Below the pieces are notes generated by a model. That model made no database searches. It saw only the letters and a list, made by a program, of their open reading frames with translations, and was not told the DNA's origin. From Nocardioides yefusunii (GTDB lineage: Bacteria > Actinomycetota > Actinomycetes > Propionibacteriales > Nocardioidaceae), in NCBI RefSeq assembly GCF_004014875.1, contig NZ_CP034929.1:3257976-3321975 (forward strand): a stretch of DNA of 64,000 nt, written 5' to 3'. This document shows, one piece after another, positions 1-8,668 of this stretch. The position numbers were made by a program, and so were the translations under genes. Numbering within the stretch: position 1 is the first letter of the stretch; every line of letters starts with the position of its first letter.

Positions 1-272
1 ATGCACCGCTCCAACGCCTCCTCGCGGGTCCAGAGGTCCCACCCCGAGATGGGGAACTCGTGGAACAGCAGGAGGTCGGGGCCCGCGCCGTAGTGGTAGG
101 CGTTGTCGATCAGGTGGAGCATGTGGGCGAGGTTGTCGTCCATCTCCTCCTTGTTCGCCGCCGGGTGGATCCGGGACTGGGCGACGCCCAACGTCCAGGC
201 GTCCTTGCCCAGCGGCGCGACCTCGTAGCGGCCGGGAGCGACAGCGCCGGCGGCAACGTCCGGGGTCGTCAT
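1..272 (-). CDS. Carbon-nitrogen hydrolase (nitrilase superfamily), N-terminal part only
   Basis: Partial gene reading leftward out of the window; about 90 residues are visible. The segment LLLFHEFPISGWD around residues 68-80 looks like the first conserved block of nitrilase/amidase-superfamily enzymes, where a Glu after a hydrophobic strand is the first catalytic residue (Glu-Lys-Cys triad); the Lys and Cys lie outside the window. The ATG overlaps the stop of the upstream DUF3598-type gene (TGATG), so translation is probably coupled. As the last visible gene of an oligopeptide-type transporter operon, it may hydrolyse an amide or nitrile in the imported compound. That role is inferred from context, and the exact substrate class cannot be read here. 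Confidence 0.72.
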   Translation of the reverse strand, partial: MTTPDVAAGAVAPGRYEVAPLGKDAWTLGVAQSRIHPAANKEEMDDNLAHMLHLIDNAYHYGAGPDLLLFHEFPISGWDLWTREEALERC

Positions 273-724
273 CAGGCGATCTTCTTCTCGCGGATGACGG
301 TGCGCTTCACGAGGCGGTCGTCCTCCATCCAGTGCCAGGTACGGACCTTCTGCTGGCCGTCGCTGGAGAGCTGGATCAGCTCGTAGAGGTAGTTGCCCTC
401 CTTGAGGAGCTCCTTGTACGTCCAGGTGAGCATGATGGTGCGCTCGTCGGTCTGGTACATGTACCCGGCGATCCGGTCGTCGTCGAAGCGGACCTTCTCG
501 CCGTCGAGCGTGCCGGGGAACTCGAACGCGTGCTGACGCCCGTCGGCCCAGGTGTAGGTGTTGATCTGCTTGATGTCGGCCGAACCGTCGGTGGGAGCCC
601 ACATCTTGAGGTGGGACGCGTGGCGGTCGATCTCGTTGCCGTCGGGGTCGAGGTGGACGTACTCGCCCTCCCACTCACCGATGTGCTTGTTCAGGATCGG
701 GAAGGTCTCGTCCCAGGCGTTCAT
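272..724 (-). CDS. DUF3598-type (lipocalin-like) protein
   Basis: A 150-residue soluble protein without signal peptide or membrane segment. The opening, NKHIGEWEGEYVHLDPDGN, followed by a run of short beta-strand-like segments rich in Trp, Tyr and charged residues, resembles DUF3598 proteins, which are predicted to adopt a lipocalin-like barrel that could hold a small hydrophobic ligand. Its start overlaps the stop of the upstream ABC ATPase gene (ATGA) and its stop overlaps the start of the nitrilase-like gene (TGATG), so it belongs to the transporter operon. A ligand-binding or small-molecule-modifying role for the imported compound is inference. Family assignment is from remembered sequence style only. 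Confidence 0.6.
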   Translation of the reverse strand: MNAWDETFPILNKHIGEWEGEYVHLDPDGNEIDRHASHLKMWAPTDGSADIKQINTYTWADGRQHAFEFPGTLDGEKVRFDDDRIAGYMYQTDERTIMLTWTYKELLKEGNYLYELIQLSSDGQQKVRTWHWMEDDRLVKRTVIREKKIA

Positions 725-1782
725 CGTGCGTTCCTCTCAGTGGGGTGGGCGCCCGCGGTGAGCGTGGCGGCCAGTTCTTCGGTGCGCAGGCAGGCGACGA
801 CGCGAGCGTCGGGCCGGGTCAGCGCGGGGGGAATCGTGGTGGTGCACTCGTCGGTGGCGAACGGGCACCGGGTGTGGAAGCGGCAACCCGCGGGCGGGTC
901 GATCGCCGAGGGAACCTCGCCGGTGAGGCCGTCGCCGTGGAGCTTGCCGATGACGAGCTCGGTGGGCGCGGCGGCCAGGAGGGCCCGGGTGTAGGGGTGT
1001 TCGGGGGCGGTGAAGACGCGCTCGGAGGGGCCCCTCTCGACGATCTCACCGAGGTACATCACCGCGACGTCGTCGGCGAGGTGCCGGGCGATGTCGAGTT
1101 CGTGGGTGATCAGGACGTAGGTGAGGCCGAGGCGGGCGCGCAGGTCGGAGAGCAGGTTGACCAGGGTCGCCTTGACGCTGACATCGAGGCTGGCAGTGGG
1201 TTCGTCGAGGACGAGGACGTCGGGTTCACCGGCCAGGGCGCGGGCCACGGTGACGCGCTGCAGCTCGCCGCCGGACATGTCGCGCGGGCGACGGCTCAGG
1301 TAGTTGGCAGGCAGGCCCACCATCTCCAGCAGTTCCCCGGCCCGACGACGGATCTCCGCCTTGCCGCTGACCCCACCGTGCAGGGTGAGCGGCTGGGCGA
1401 GGATGTGTTCGACGGTGCGGGCCCGGTTGAGGGCAGACCACGGGTTCTGGGAGACCAGCTGGACGCGTCGTCGGGCGGCGGGGTCGTGGGTGGTGACGGG
1501 GACGACCTCGTGACCAGCGATCTTCACGCTCCCCGACGTCGGCGTGGTGAGGCCGACGAGCAGCTTGGCGACCGTCGACTTCCCGCAGCCGGACTCACCG
1601 ATCAGGGCGAGCGAACGGCCGCGCGGGACGTCGAGGGTGATGCCGTCCAGGGCGTGCACCAGCGCGGGCTCTTCGCCGCGCTTGCGGCGGCCGGTGAGCG
1701 GGTAGTGCTTGACCAGGCCGTCGATCTGGACGAGCGCCGTGTCAACAGTTGCGTCGGTGGTGACGATGGGAGTGGTGCTCAT
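721..1782 (-). CDS. Oligopeptide/dipeptide ABC transporter ATPase (OppF/DppF type)
   Basis: Cytoplasmic ATPase of 353 residues. It has a Walker A (GESGCGKST), ABC signature (MSGGELQRV), Walker B (VLVLDEPTAS) and the family-specific C-terminal domain with its Cys cluster (CRFHTRCPFATDEC). The ATG at 1782 is chosen over upstream in-frame codons because it overlaps the stop of the preceding ATPase gene by ATGA. With the second ATPase it forms the heterodimeric motor that powers the two permeases encoded upstream. Substrate specificity cannot be read from the ATPase; the downstream DUF3598-type and nitrilase-like genes hint at something other than a plain nutritional dipeptide. Confidence 0.9.
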   Translation of the reverse strand: MSTTPIVTTDATVDTALVQIDGLVKHYPLTGRRKRGEEPALVHALDGITLDVPRGRSLALIGESGCGKSTVAKLLVGLTTPTSGSVKIAGHEVVPVTTHDPAARRRVQLVSQNPWSALNRARTVEHILAQPLTLHGGVSGKAEIRRRAGELLEMVGLPANYLSRRPRDMSGGELQRVTVARALAGEPDVLVLDEPTASLDVSVKATLVNLLSDLRARLGLTYVLITHELDIARHLADDVAVMYLGEIVERGPSERVFTAPEHPYTRALLAAAPTELVIGKLHGDGLTGEVPSAIDPPAGCRFHTRCPFATDECTTTIPPALTRPDARVVACLRTEELAATLTAGAHPTERNAR

Positions 1783-2792
1783 GCGGGGCTCCCGGGGTGG
1801 TGGCAACGGACGGTGCGGCCGACGTCGGTCTGACCGGCATCGCTCTGGTGGGGGGTGATGTCGTAGGTGGTCACCGACTCGGGGTCGACGCGGTGGCACA
1901 GGTCGGTGGCGCGGTCGCAGCGCGGAGCGAACGGGCAGCCGGGCAGCAGTTGGGCGCCGGAGACCGAGCCGGGGATCGGCATCAGTCGTTCGCCGACGGC
2001 ACGGTTGCTCGGCATCGCCCGCAGCAGCGCCCTGGTGTAGGGGTGCTGGGGGTCCTCGAAGAGCTGACGGGTGGTGGCGACCTCGACCAGACGTCCGCCG
2101 TACATGACGCCGACGCGGTCGCAGACCTGCGCGACCACCGACAGGTCGTGGGTGACCAGCAGGACGGTGTTGCCCAGACGCTCGCGCAGGTCGAGCAGGA
2201 GCCGCAGCACCTGGGCCTGGACGGTGGCGTCGAGCGTCGTGGTGGGTTCGTCGGCGAGGACCAGCTGCGGCTCACGAGCCAGGACGGCGATCGCGATCAG
2301 CATCCGCTGCAGCTGCCCGCCGGAGAACTGGAACGGGTAGTCGCCCAGACGCTTCTTGAGGCCTCCGAGGCCGACGTCGGCGAGGAGTGCGTGGAGCCGC
2401 TCGTCGTCGACCTGTCCCCCGGTGAGCCGGCGCAGCTGGGCCGCGACCGGCGTCACCGGGGACAACGAGGTCATGGGACGCTGCGGCACCAGACCGATGT
2501 CGCTGCCGCGCAGGGCACGCAGCCCCGACTCCGACATCGACGCCAGGTCGGCGCCGTTGAACTCCAGCGTGTCGGCGCGCATCTGCGTGCCGCGGGGCAG
2601 CAGGCGCATCAGCGCAGTGACGAGGCTGCTCTTGCCCGAGCCGGACTCGCCGACCAGGCCGAAGACCTCACCACGCTCGACGTGGAACGAGACGCCACGC
2701 ACGGCCGGGACGGTCCCCCGGGCGGTGCGGTAGGTGACGTCGAGGTTGCTCACCTCGAGGAGTGGTGCCTGCTGGAGTTCGGTGCGTCCCAT
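1779..2792 (-). CDS. Oligopeptide/dipeptide ABC transporter ATPase (OppD/DppD type)
   Basis: A 337-residue ATPase, partner of the OppF/DppF-type protein encoded directly downstream. Visible motifs are Walker A (GESGSGKSS), signature (FSGGQLQRM), Walker B (LVLADEPTTT) and the C-terminal Cys cluster (GCPFAPRCDRATDLC) typical of the oligopeptide subfamily. The ATG at 2792 lies 8 bp after the substrate-binding protein stop and gives the normal family N-terminus; longer upstream frames read through that gene and were discarded. Operon order is permease B, permease C, binding protein, D, F. Oligopeptide or related amide-containing substrates are expected. Confidence 0.9.
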   Translation of the reverse strand: MGRTELQQAPLLEVSNLDVTYRTARGTVPAVRGVSFHVERGEVFGLVGESGSGKSSLVTALMRLLPRGTQMRADTLEFNGADLASMSESGLRALRGSDIGLVPQRPMTSLSPVTPVAAQLRRLTGGQVDDERLHALLADVGLGGLKKRLGDYPFQFSGGQLQRMLIAIAVLAREPQLVLADEPTTTLDATVQAQVLRLLLDLRERLGNTVLLVTHDLSVVAQVCDRVGVMYGGRLVEVATTRQLFEDPQHPYTRALLRAMPSNRAVGERLMPIPGSVSGAQLLPGCPFAPRCDRATDLCHRVDPESVTTYDITPHQSDAGQTDVGRTVRCHHPGSPA

Positions 2793-2800
2793 GACCGGCC

Positions 2801-4369
2801 TCAGCCCAGACGGCGCAGCGAGGCTGCGTCCAGGCGTCCCAGCGAGAGCTGGTCGGCGTCGAGGGCGGTGACGTCGTCGCGCTGGGCCACGATCGTCGAG
2901 GGGTAGACCGGCGGGACCGCGATCGCGTCGGCGGCGAGGATGCCGTTGACCTTCTTGGTCAGCTCGGCGCGCTCGGCCTTGTCGGTGGTGGCCCACGCCT
3001 GGTTCATCAGCGTGTCGGCCTCGGCGTTGGCGTAGCCCTGGTTGAGCGTGTTGGTGGAGGCGTAGGAGGTGAACAGCGGGAACGAGGAGTCGCCCGCGGA
3101 GACACCGGTGACGAACGTCGTCATCGACAGCTGGTACTCGCCCGCGACCCAGTTCGCCGCCCAGGTGCCGGCGTCGGTGGAGTCGATGGTGGCCTCGATG
3201 CCGGCCTTCTTCCAGCCCTGCGCGAGCGCCTCGGCCATCTTGACCGTGGCCTCGGAGGAGTTCGAGATGGAGAGCTTGAACTTCAGGCCGTCGGCGTAAC
3301 CGGCCTCGGCGAGCAGGGCCTTGGCCTTCTCGACGTCGGGCGTCGCGGGGTACAGGTCGAGGGCCTCGTCGTAGGCGTCGAGGGCCGGACCGGCCGGACC
3401 CTGCGCCGTCGTGGCGGTGCCGTTGTAGACGAGCTCGGAGACACCCTCGCGGTCCATCGCGAAGGCGAGGGCCTGACGGACCTTGACGTCCTTGAAGGGG
3501 CCCTTCTTGGCGTTGAAGAAGGTGAGCACCGACGTCGGCGAGTCGACGACCTGGACGTCGAGCTTCTTGTCCTTCTCGAGCTGGGTGACGTTGCTGGCCG
3601 GCACGTCGGTCATCACGTCGATCTTGCCCTCGCGGAGGTTGACCAGGCGGGTGCCGGCGTTGGGGATCGCGCGGAACTCGATGGTCTCGGGGCCGTCGTA
3701 CTCGGCGCGGTAGTTGTCGTTGCGGATCAGCGTGACCGACTGGCCCTGGGTGATCTTGCCGAGGACGAACGGGCCGGTGCCGATGGTCGTGTCGTTGGTG
3801 TCGAGGGTCGAGGAGTGGATGATCGGCAGGTTCTCCAGGTGCGAACGGAGCACGCCGTACGGGGTGGAGAGGTGGATCTCGACGGTGGTGTCGTCGACAG
3901 CCTTGGCGTCCTTGACGAAGTAGGCGAAGTACGACGTCCAGTCGGTGTAGGCGGTCGGGTCGGCGACGTGGTTGATCACGGCGGCGACGTGGTCGGCGGT
4001 GAACGCGTCACCGTTGGAGAACTTCACGCCCTCGGCGAGCTTGATCGTCCAGGTGAGGCCGTCGGAGGAGATCTCCGGCTCGGCGGCGGCCAGTGACGGG
4101 GTCGAACCGCCCTTGCCGTCGGTCTCGTAGAGGGTGTCGGTGATCGGGTCGGTCACCCAGGCCAGCGAACTGGTGGTGGCCACCAGCGGGTTGGCGTAGT
4201 CCGAGAGGGACGGCATGCCGACCACGACGGTGCCACCCGCCACCGGGTCACCGACGGGGCCGTCGGTGGAGGAGTCGGAGCCGCAGGCGGTGGCGAGCAG
4301 CGCCATCGCGGCGATGCCGACACCGGCGACGAGGCGCCGCGGAGCCGAGGGGACGAACAGTGCCTTCAT
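2801..4369 (-). CDS. Extracellular solute-binding lipoprotein, family 5 (SBP_bac_5)
   Basis: Membrane-anchored binding protein of 522 residues that delivers substrate to the two permeases. Residues 1-26 form a lipoprotein signal peptide ending in lipobox LLATAC. The mature protein has family-5 landmarks, including WTIKLAEGVKFSNGDAFTA, GTGPFVL and VRQALAFAMDREGV. A strong ribosome-binding site (AGGAGAT) lies just upstream of the ATG at 4369. It sits in the middle of the operon between permease C (65 bp gap) and the OppD-type ATPase. The type of protein is clear; the ligand is not. Confidence 0.92.
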   Translation of the reverse strand: MKALFVPSAPRRLVAGVGIAAMALLATACGSDSSTDGPVGDPVAGGTVVVGMPSLSDYANPLVATTSSLAWVTDPITDTLYETDGKGGSTPSLAAAEPEISSDGLTWTIKLAEGVKFSNGDAFTADHVAAVINHVADPTAYTDWTSYFAYFVKDAKAVDDTTVEIHLSTPYGVLRSHLENLPIIHSSTLDTNDTTIGTGPFVLGKITQGQSVTLIRNDNYRAEYDGPETIEFRAIPNAGTRLVNLREGKIDVMTDVPASNVTQLEKDKKLDVQVVDSPTSVLTFFNAKKGPFKDVKVRQALAFAMDREGVSELVYNGTATTAQGPAGPALDAYDEALDLYPATPDVEKAKALLAEAGYADGLKFKLSISNSSEATVKMAEALAQGWKKAGIEATIDSTDAGTWAANWVAGEYQLSMTTFVTGVSAGDSSFPLFTSYASTNTLNQGYANAEADTLMNQAWATTDKAERAELTKKVNGILAADAIAVPPVYPSTIVAQRDDVTALDADQLSLGRLDAASLRRLG

Positions 4370-4434
4370 GGGGATCTCCTGAGGTGCGGGTGGAACGAGG
4401 GAAAGGGGACTGCGAAGAGGGCGAACGACGGAGC

Positions 4435-5325
4435 TCAGCGACGGCCGGAGACGAGGCGTTCGACCTCGTCGCCGAGCAGGTTGACGCCGATGGTGACGAA
4501 GAGGATCGCGGCGCCGGGCAGGACCGAGAGCCACCAGCCGCCGATCATCAGCGAGCTCGTCGCGTCGGAGAGGAGGTTGCCGAGGCTGGCCTGCGGGGGC
4601 TGCATGCCCAGGCCCAGGAAGCTGAGCGCGGACTCGGCGAAGACCGCGATGCCGATCCACAGGAAGCCTTGGACGAGGACCGGCGGGAGGACGTTGGGGA
4701 GCAGTTCGCCGAAGAGGATCTTTCGCTTCGGGACGCCGACGACGCGCAGCGCGTCGACGTACTCCTCCTGCACCTCCACCAGGGTGGCGGCGCGGGTGAC
4801 GCGGGCGAAGAGCGGCAGGAACGAGACCGCGAGCAGGATGACGACCTTGACCGCCGGGGTGAACGTGAACGGTCCGAGTTCGCTGGAGCCGGTGCCGGTC
4901 ATGCCGACCACGAAGAGCGCCAGGACGAAGACGGGCAGGGCCTGCAGGGCCTCCATGACGCGCATCAGGACGGCGTCGAGCTTGGAGCCGCCGCGGTAAC
5001 CGGCCAGCAGGCCGATCGGGACGGCGATCAGGAGTCCGGCCGCGACCGATCCGACGGCGACAGCGAGCGAGAGCCGGGCGCCGACCGCGGTGCGGGCGAA
5101 GACGTCACGACCGAGGTCGTCGGTGCCGAACCAGTGCGCACCGGAGGGGGCTTCGAGGGCGCCGCCGGTGCGCTCGTCAGGGTCGACCCCGATCAGCGGA
5201 CCGACGACGGCGAGCAGGACGAAGACGGCGACGAACGCGACTCCGACCCAGCCCAGGCCGGACAGGTGCGGGATCTGCAGGCGGCGCACGCGGGGGGCGG
5301 CGGCGGGGATGGCCGGGGCGCTCAT
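4435..5325 (-). CDS. Oligopeptide/dipeptide ABC transporter permease (OppC/DppC type)
   Basis: Integral membrane permease of 296 residues with about six transmembrane helices. The N-terminal helix near residues 27-47 is followed by the OppC-type motif HWFGTDDLGRDVFAR, and the EAA loop (EEYVDALRVVGVPKRKILF) contacts the ATPases. Its start overlaps the stop of the upstream permease B gene (TGATG), so the two subunits are probably made in equal amounts. With permease B it forms the channel of the importer. Confidence 0.9.
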   Translation of the reverse strand: MSAPAIPAAAPRVRRLQIPHLSGLGWVGVAFVAVFVLLAVVGPLIGVDPDERTGGALEAPSGAHWFGTDDLGRDVFARTAVGARLSLAVAVGSVAAGLLIAVPIGLLAGYRGGSKLDAVLMRVMEALQALPVFVLALFVVGMTGTGSSELGPFTFTPAVKVVILLAVSFLPLFARVTRAATLVEVQEEYVDALRVVGVPKRKILFGELLPNVLPPVLVQGFLWIGIAVFAESALSFLGLGMQPPQASLGNLLSDATSSLMIGGWWLSVLPGAAILFVTIGVNLLGDEVERLVSGRR

Positions 5326-6290
5326 CAGCGGGTCCTCCCGAGGAACTGGATGCGGATGCGGGGGTCAATCGCGAAGTAGAGGAGGTCGACGACGAGCGTC
5401 GAGATGAGGAACGCTCCGGCCGTCCACACGGTCGCGGCGATCGCGACGGGGTAGTCGTGGGCCAGGAACGAGCTGACGACGAGCTGGCCGACGCCGGGGA
5501 TGTTGAAGACGTTCTCGATCAGCACCGCGCCGCCGATGAAGGTGCCGAGCATCATGCCGACGACGGTGACGGTGGGGATGACGGCGTTGCGCAGCGCGAT
5601 CCGGGTCAGCAGGGTCCGCTCCCCCAGACCGAGGGCGCGTCCGAAGGTGACGTGGTCGGCGTCGAGCGCCTCGATCATCGAGGTCCGCAGGGTGCGGGCG
5701 ATGACGCCGGCGGCGCCGAGGCCGAGGGTGAAGGCGGGCAGGACGAGCGCCTTGAGGTGCTCACCCACGCCGTCGCCCCACGCGACCCAACCGGAGCTGG
5801 GCAGGACGCCGGGCAGGTAGAGGCCGAAGACCATCACCAGCACCAGGCCGAGCCAGAAACTGGGGATCGAGAGCGCGACGACGCTGCCGACCCTGACGAT
5901 GCCGTCGAGGGCTCGACCGCGGCGGGCTGCTGCGACCGCGCCGAAGACCATGCCGACGACCGTCCAGACGACGAACGAGACGAGGCCGAGCTCGAGGGTG
6001 ATCAGCATCCGGTCGCCCAGGAGCTCCGAGACCGGGGTGCCGGTGGTGAGCGAGGTGCCGAGGTCGAGGGTGACGATGCTGAGGACGAACGAGAGGTACT
6101 GGGCCCACAGCGGACGGTCGAGGCCGAGCTGGGCCATCACCGCTTCGCGCTTCTCGGGGGTGGGGTTGTTGCCGAGGTAGGCGTTCTCGGGGCCGCCGGG
6201 GGTGGCGTGCAGCATCAGGAAGACCATCGTGAGGACGAGCAGCAGGACGACTGCTGCGCCTCCGATCCGCCTCAGTGTGTACGCCAGCAA
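5325..6290 (-). CDS. Oligopeptide/dipeptide ABC transporter permease (OppB/DppB type)
   Basis: First gene of the leftward importer operon, 321 residues. The family N-terminus (LAYTLRRIGGAAVVLLLVL) fits a TTG start at 6290, preceded by GGAGGT about 7 nt upstream. Further landmarks are the PGGPENAYLG stretch after the first helix, the EAA loop (IEALDADHVTFGRALGLGERTLL) and a C-terminus ending IDPRIRIQF. A rare TTG start on the lead gene may lower expression. The upstream region carries an inverted repeat that could be the operator of the operon. Confidence 0.9.
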   Translation of the reverse strand: MLAYTLRRIGGAAVVLLLVLTMVFLMLHATPGGPENAYLGNNPTPEKREAVMAQLGLDRPLWAQYLSFVLSIVTLDLGTSLTTGTPVSELLGDRMLITLELGLVSFVVWTVVGMVFGAVAAARRGRALDGIVRVGSVVALSIPSFWLGLVLVMVFGLYLPGVLPSSGWVAWGDGVGEHLKALVLPAFTLGLGAAGVIARTLRTSMIEALDADHVTFGRALGLGERTLLTRIALRNAVIPTVTVVGMMLGTFIGGAVLIENVFNIPGVGQLVVSSFLAHDYPVAIAATVWTAGAFLISTLVVDLLYFAIDPRIRIQFLGRTR

Positions 6291-6416
6291 GCTGACCTCC
6301 GTGGGGTGCCGTGTGGGGGAAGTGCCCGGGCACCGTCAGTGCCAAGGCTGTGATCCCGGACACTAGGTATGACCCACGCCACACCGGAATAAAGTCGTAC
6401 ATAAAGCAGCGGATTT

Positions 6417-6431
6417 CGAAACAAGGTTTCG
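6417..6431. promoter_or_regulatory. Candidate operator upstream of the ABC-importer operon
   Basis: CGAAAC-AAG-GTTTCG is a perfect 6-bp inverted repeat with a 3-bp spacer, about 130 bp upstream of the permease B start. It lies in an AT-rich patch (6380-6430) that contains plausible leftward -10 sequences. No regulator gene lies nearby, so the binding protein is unknown. The rest of the 346-bp gap (6291-6636) shows no ORF with coding character. Confidence 0.35.
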
Positions 6432-6636
6432 CACAGCGACATGCGGGGGTACACGCAACCACCGCGGGGAGCACATGGGCACCCGACCTGCGACGACGTC
6501 CGCGCGCCACCGGAAACAACGTCCCGCCCTGCGGCGTCGTCCACGGCCCATGGGACCCCGCCCCCGGCGTCGCTCGACCCCACTACGGTGACCTCGTTCG
6601 GGAGGTCCGGACGCCACACACTCTCGGGGGGCACGC

Positions 6637-7152
6637 ATGGAACAGCAGCACGGACAGGGACTCCAGAACACGACGCAGAACACGACGCAGAATCAGGCGC
6701 CGAATCAGGCGCCAGGCACACCGACGACGCTCGGCGGCATGGAGCTGCGACGCCTCCAGGGTTGGATCATCACCGGCACCGGCGCGCTGGCACTGCTCGG
6801 CGCCTTCCTGCCCTGGGCCAGCGTGCTCGGCATGTCAGTGAGCGGCTTCAGTGGCGACGGCAAGATCACCGCATTCCTGGCGCTCGTGACGATCGCCCTC
6901 GGCGTGCTCCGCGGACTCGACCTGCGCGGTGGCACCTGGCTGGTCGCGGTCCCGGTCGCTGCGATCGCACTGGGTGGCGTGATCGCAGCGATCGGCATCT
7001 ACAACTGGACTCGCATGTCGAGTGCGATCTCGGGGCTGGACACCGAGATCATCGACCTCAGCGTCTCCGTGGGCTTCGGACTCATGCTCACCACGCTCGC
7101 CAGGGTCGCCGTCGCAGCGTCCGGCGCCTTCGCCCTGCTCCGCAAGGCCTGA
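6637..7152 (+). CDS. Small four-helix membrane protein of unknown function
   Basis: A 171-residue protein with a Gln/Asn/Thr-rich N-terminal tail (about residues 1-35, with repeats of the type NTTQN and APNQ) followed by about four hydrophobic segments near residues 45-65, 73-92, 97-120 and 142-168. A purine-rich run (GGGGGG) precedes the ATG. Actinobacteria carry many such membrane proteins with a WxxxLG-type first loop and no assigned role. It is divergent from the importer operon and shares its intergenic region. Confidence 0.7.
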   Translation: MEQQHGQGLQNTTQNTTQNQAPNQAPGTPTTLGGMELRRLQGWIITGTGALALLGAFLPWASVLGMSVSGFSGDGKITAFLALVTIALGVLRGLDLRGGTWLVAVPVAAIALGGVIAAIGIYNWTRMSSAISGLDTEIIDLSVSVGFGLMLTTLARVAVAASGAFALLRKA

Positions 7153-7251
7153 GCGGGTCCGACCACTCGGAAGCCGTCGGTCACGCAGAAATCTGGCGCA
7201 AATATGTGGCTTGGGTCACAATGAGTTTCCTGATTCACCGAGGAGGCCCCC

Positions 7252-7383
7252 ATGCACCCGTCCCACACCCCTACCTCTGACGTCACGCCGGCTCCGTGGG
7301 TCGAGCCCGCGGTGATCACCGCCATCGCGTTCCTGTTCTTCCTCGTGGTGGTCGCAGCGATCACCGGACCGGTCTCCATCTGA
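7252..7383 (+). CDS. 43-residue single-helix membrane peptide
   Basis: Short ORF with a good ribosome-binding site (GAGGAGG, 6 nt before the ATG). It encodes a polar 18-residue N-terminus and one strongly hydrophobic helix (AVITAIAFLFFLVVVAAITG). It ends just before a terminator-type hairpin, which supports it being a real transcription unit. Function unknown; similar small inner-membrane proteins are common in actinobacteria. Confidence 0.6.
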   Translation: MHPSHTPTSDVTPAPWVEPAVITAIAFLFFLVVVAAITGPVSI

Positions 7384-7394
7384 TCCAGCCACGT

Positions 7395-7421
7395 GAAGCC
7401 CCGACCGGACGCCGGGGCTTC
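7395..7421. terminator. Bidirectional hairpin between convergent genes
   Basis: GAAGCCCCG pairs with CGGGGCTTC around a 9-nt loop. It lies between the 43-residue ORF on the plus strand and the 2H phosphoesterase on the minus strand, where it can end both transcripts. Confidence 0.7.
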
Positions 7422-7449
7422 GTGCGTGCGGGCTCTCCACCACCACTGC

Positions 7450-7962
7450 TCAGGCGCGGGCGACGTCCTCGATCAGGTCGAGTTCTGGGTCCCACCAGCG
7501 CAGCCGGTCCGCGACGAGTTCGCGCGGCGCCGGGGTGGCATGCAGGACGTCCAACGCGTCGGCCAACAACCGGCGCGACACCCGTCGGGCGAGCGTGACG
7601 TGCGGCGTCCAGACCGGATGACGCAACGTCGGGACGAGAGCCCGGATCGCAGCGGTCGCCTCCGCGAGTGCGGCGTCGGGCTCGACGAGGTGGGCGATCG
7701 TGATCCGTTGCCCGTGGCCCAACAGGATCAGGCCGCCGAGGCGGAGCGTCGTCGGGAGCAGGGGTGCGACCAGTTCGACCGCCTGTGGCACCACCGCCGG
7801 GTCGATCCCCACCGCCGCGGCGAGCGTCAGGTGCGGGGCGTTCGTCATGGAGCGGTGGTCGGCCTGCGACGGGATCCCGGCTGCCTTCAGCGCCTCCCAC
7901 TGCGCGACGACGCCGGCCTCGGAGGCGGCGTCGAAGGAGAGTTCGAGGGCGTGGTCGGGCAT
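7450..7962 (-). CDS. 2'-5' RNA ligase-type 2H phosphoesterase
   Basis: A 170-residue cytoplasmic protein with the two His-x-Thr motifs that define 2H phosphoesterases: HLTLA near residue 48 and HVTLAR near residue 126. These bind phosphate in LigT/ThpR-like enzymes, which act on 2',3'-cyclic phosphates or 2'-5' linkages. Length fits the family. It is transcribed alone, convergent to the small membrane peptide. The physiological substrate is unknown. Confidence 0.75.
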   Translation of the reverse strand: MPDHALELSFDAASEAGVVAQWEALKAAGIPSQADHRSMTNAPHLTLAAAVGIDPAVVPQAVELVAPLLPTTLRLGGLILLGHGQRITIAHLVEPDAALAEATAAIRALVPTLRHPVWTPHVTLARRVSRRLLADALDVLHATPAPRELVADRLRWWDPELDLIEDVARA

Positions 7963-8081
7963 GGACCAAGCCTACGGACGACTGACGTGACCCCACGACC
8001 GTAGTCGGACATGCACAACTCGCCATTGAGCCCCGATCAAGCCCCTTTGAGGGCCTTTTGCCTGTCCGCGTACGAAACCCT

Positions 8082-8106
8082 CCCCGTCCTGGGAACCAGG
8101 GCGGGG
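8082..8106. terminator. GC-rich hairpin upstream of the first ECF sigma gene
   Basis: CCCCG-t-CCTGG pairs with CCAGG-g-CGGGG around a GAA loop, about 50 bp before the sigma gene. It could be a stray terminator, or an attenuator in the sigma gene leader. The remainder of 7963-8155 shows nothing else. Confidence 0.4.
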
Positions 8107-8155
8107 GCCCACCTCGTCGGGTCGGGCGAGAGAATCACCGACCGGACGCGATGGG

Positions 8156-8668
8156 GTGGACGTGACGACTGCTGAGCAGGAGTTCGACGAGTACGCGGCG
8201 GCGCGCTGGCCACGGCTGGTGCGTTCGGCGGTGCTGCTGGGCGCCCACGCGCAGGAGGCCGAGGACGTCGCGCAGACGACGCTGACCAAGGTGTGGCGTG
8301 CCTGGGGACGGGTGCAGAAGGCCGACGACACCGACGCCTACGTGTACCGGATCCTGCTGAACGCCTTCAACGACTCCCGACGACGGATGTGGCGCGGCGA
8401 GCACCCCACCGAGTTCATCCCGGACCGCTCCGAGCCTGACGCCACCGACGCCGTGGTGCTGCGCGACGCGGTGTGGCGGTCGTTGGAGCGACTGAAACCG
8501 GATCATCGCGCGGTGGTGGTGCTGCGGTTCTACGCGCATCTCTCGGAGGCCCAGATGGCCGTCGTGCTCGGGGTGGCCCCGGGCACCGTCAAGAGCCGGG
8601 TGGCGCGTGCGCTGCTGGCGTTGCGCAACGACCCGGCGCTGGTCGCCGTGAACGAAGAGGTGCAGTGA
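8156..8668 (+). CDS. ECF RNA polymerase sigma factor (SigE-family type)
   Basis: A 170-residue sigma factor with region 2 (about residues 10-75, including AEDVAQTTLTKVWRAW) and region 4 (about 100-160, with the helix-turn-helix LSEAQMAVVLGVAPGTVKSR). The order and the short linker without region 3 fit ECF sigma factors of the actinobacterial SigE-like group. GTG at 8156 or GTG at 8162 could be the start. The stop overlaps the start of the next gene (TGATG), so sigma and the membrane protein downstream are co-translated, as usual for a sigma factor and its regulator. Confidence 0.85.
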   Translation: MDVTTAEQEFDEYAAARWPRLVRSAVLLGAHAQEAEDVAQTTLTKVWRAWGRVQKADDTDAYVYRILLNAFNDSRRRMWRGEHPTEFIPDRSEPDATDAVVLRDAVWRSLERLKPDHRAVVVLRFYAHLSEAQMAVVLGVAPGTVKSRVARALLALRNDPALVAVNEEVQ

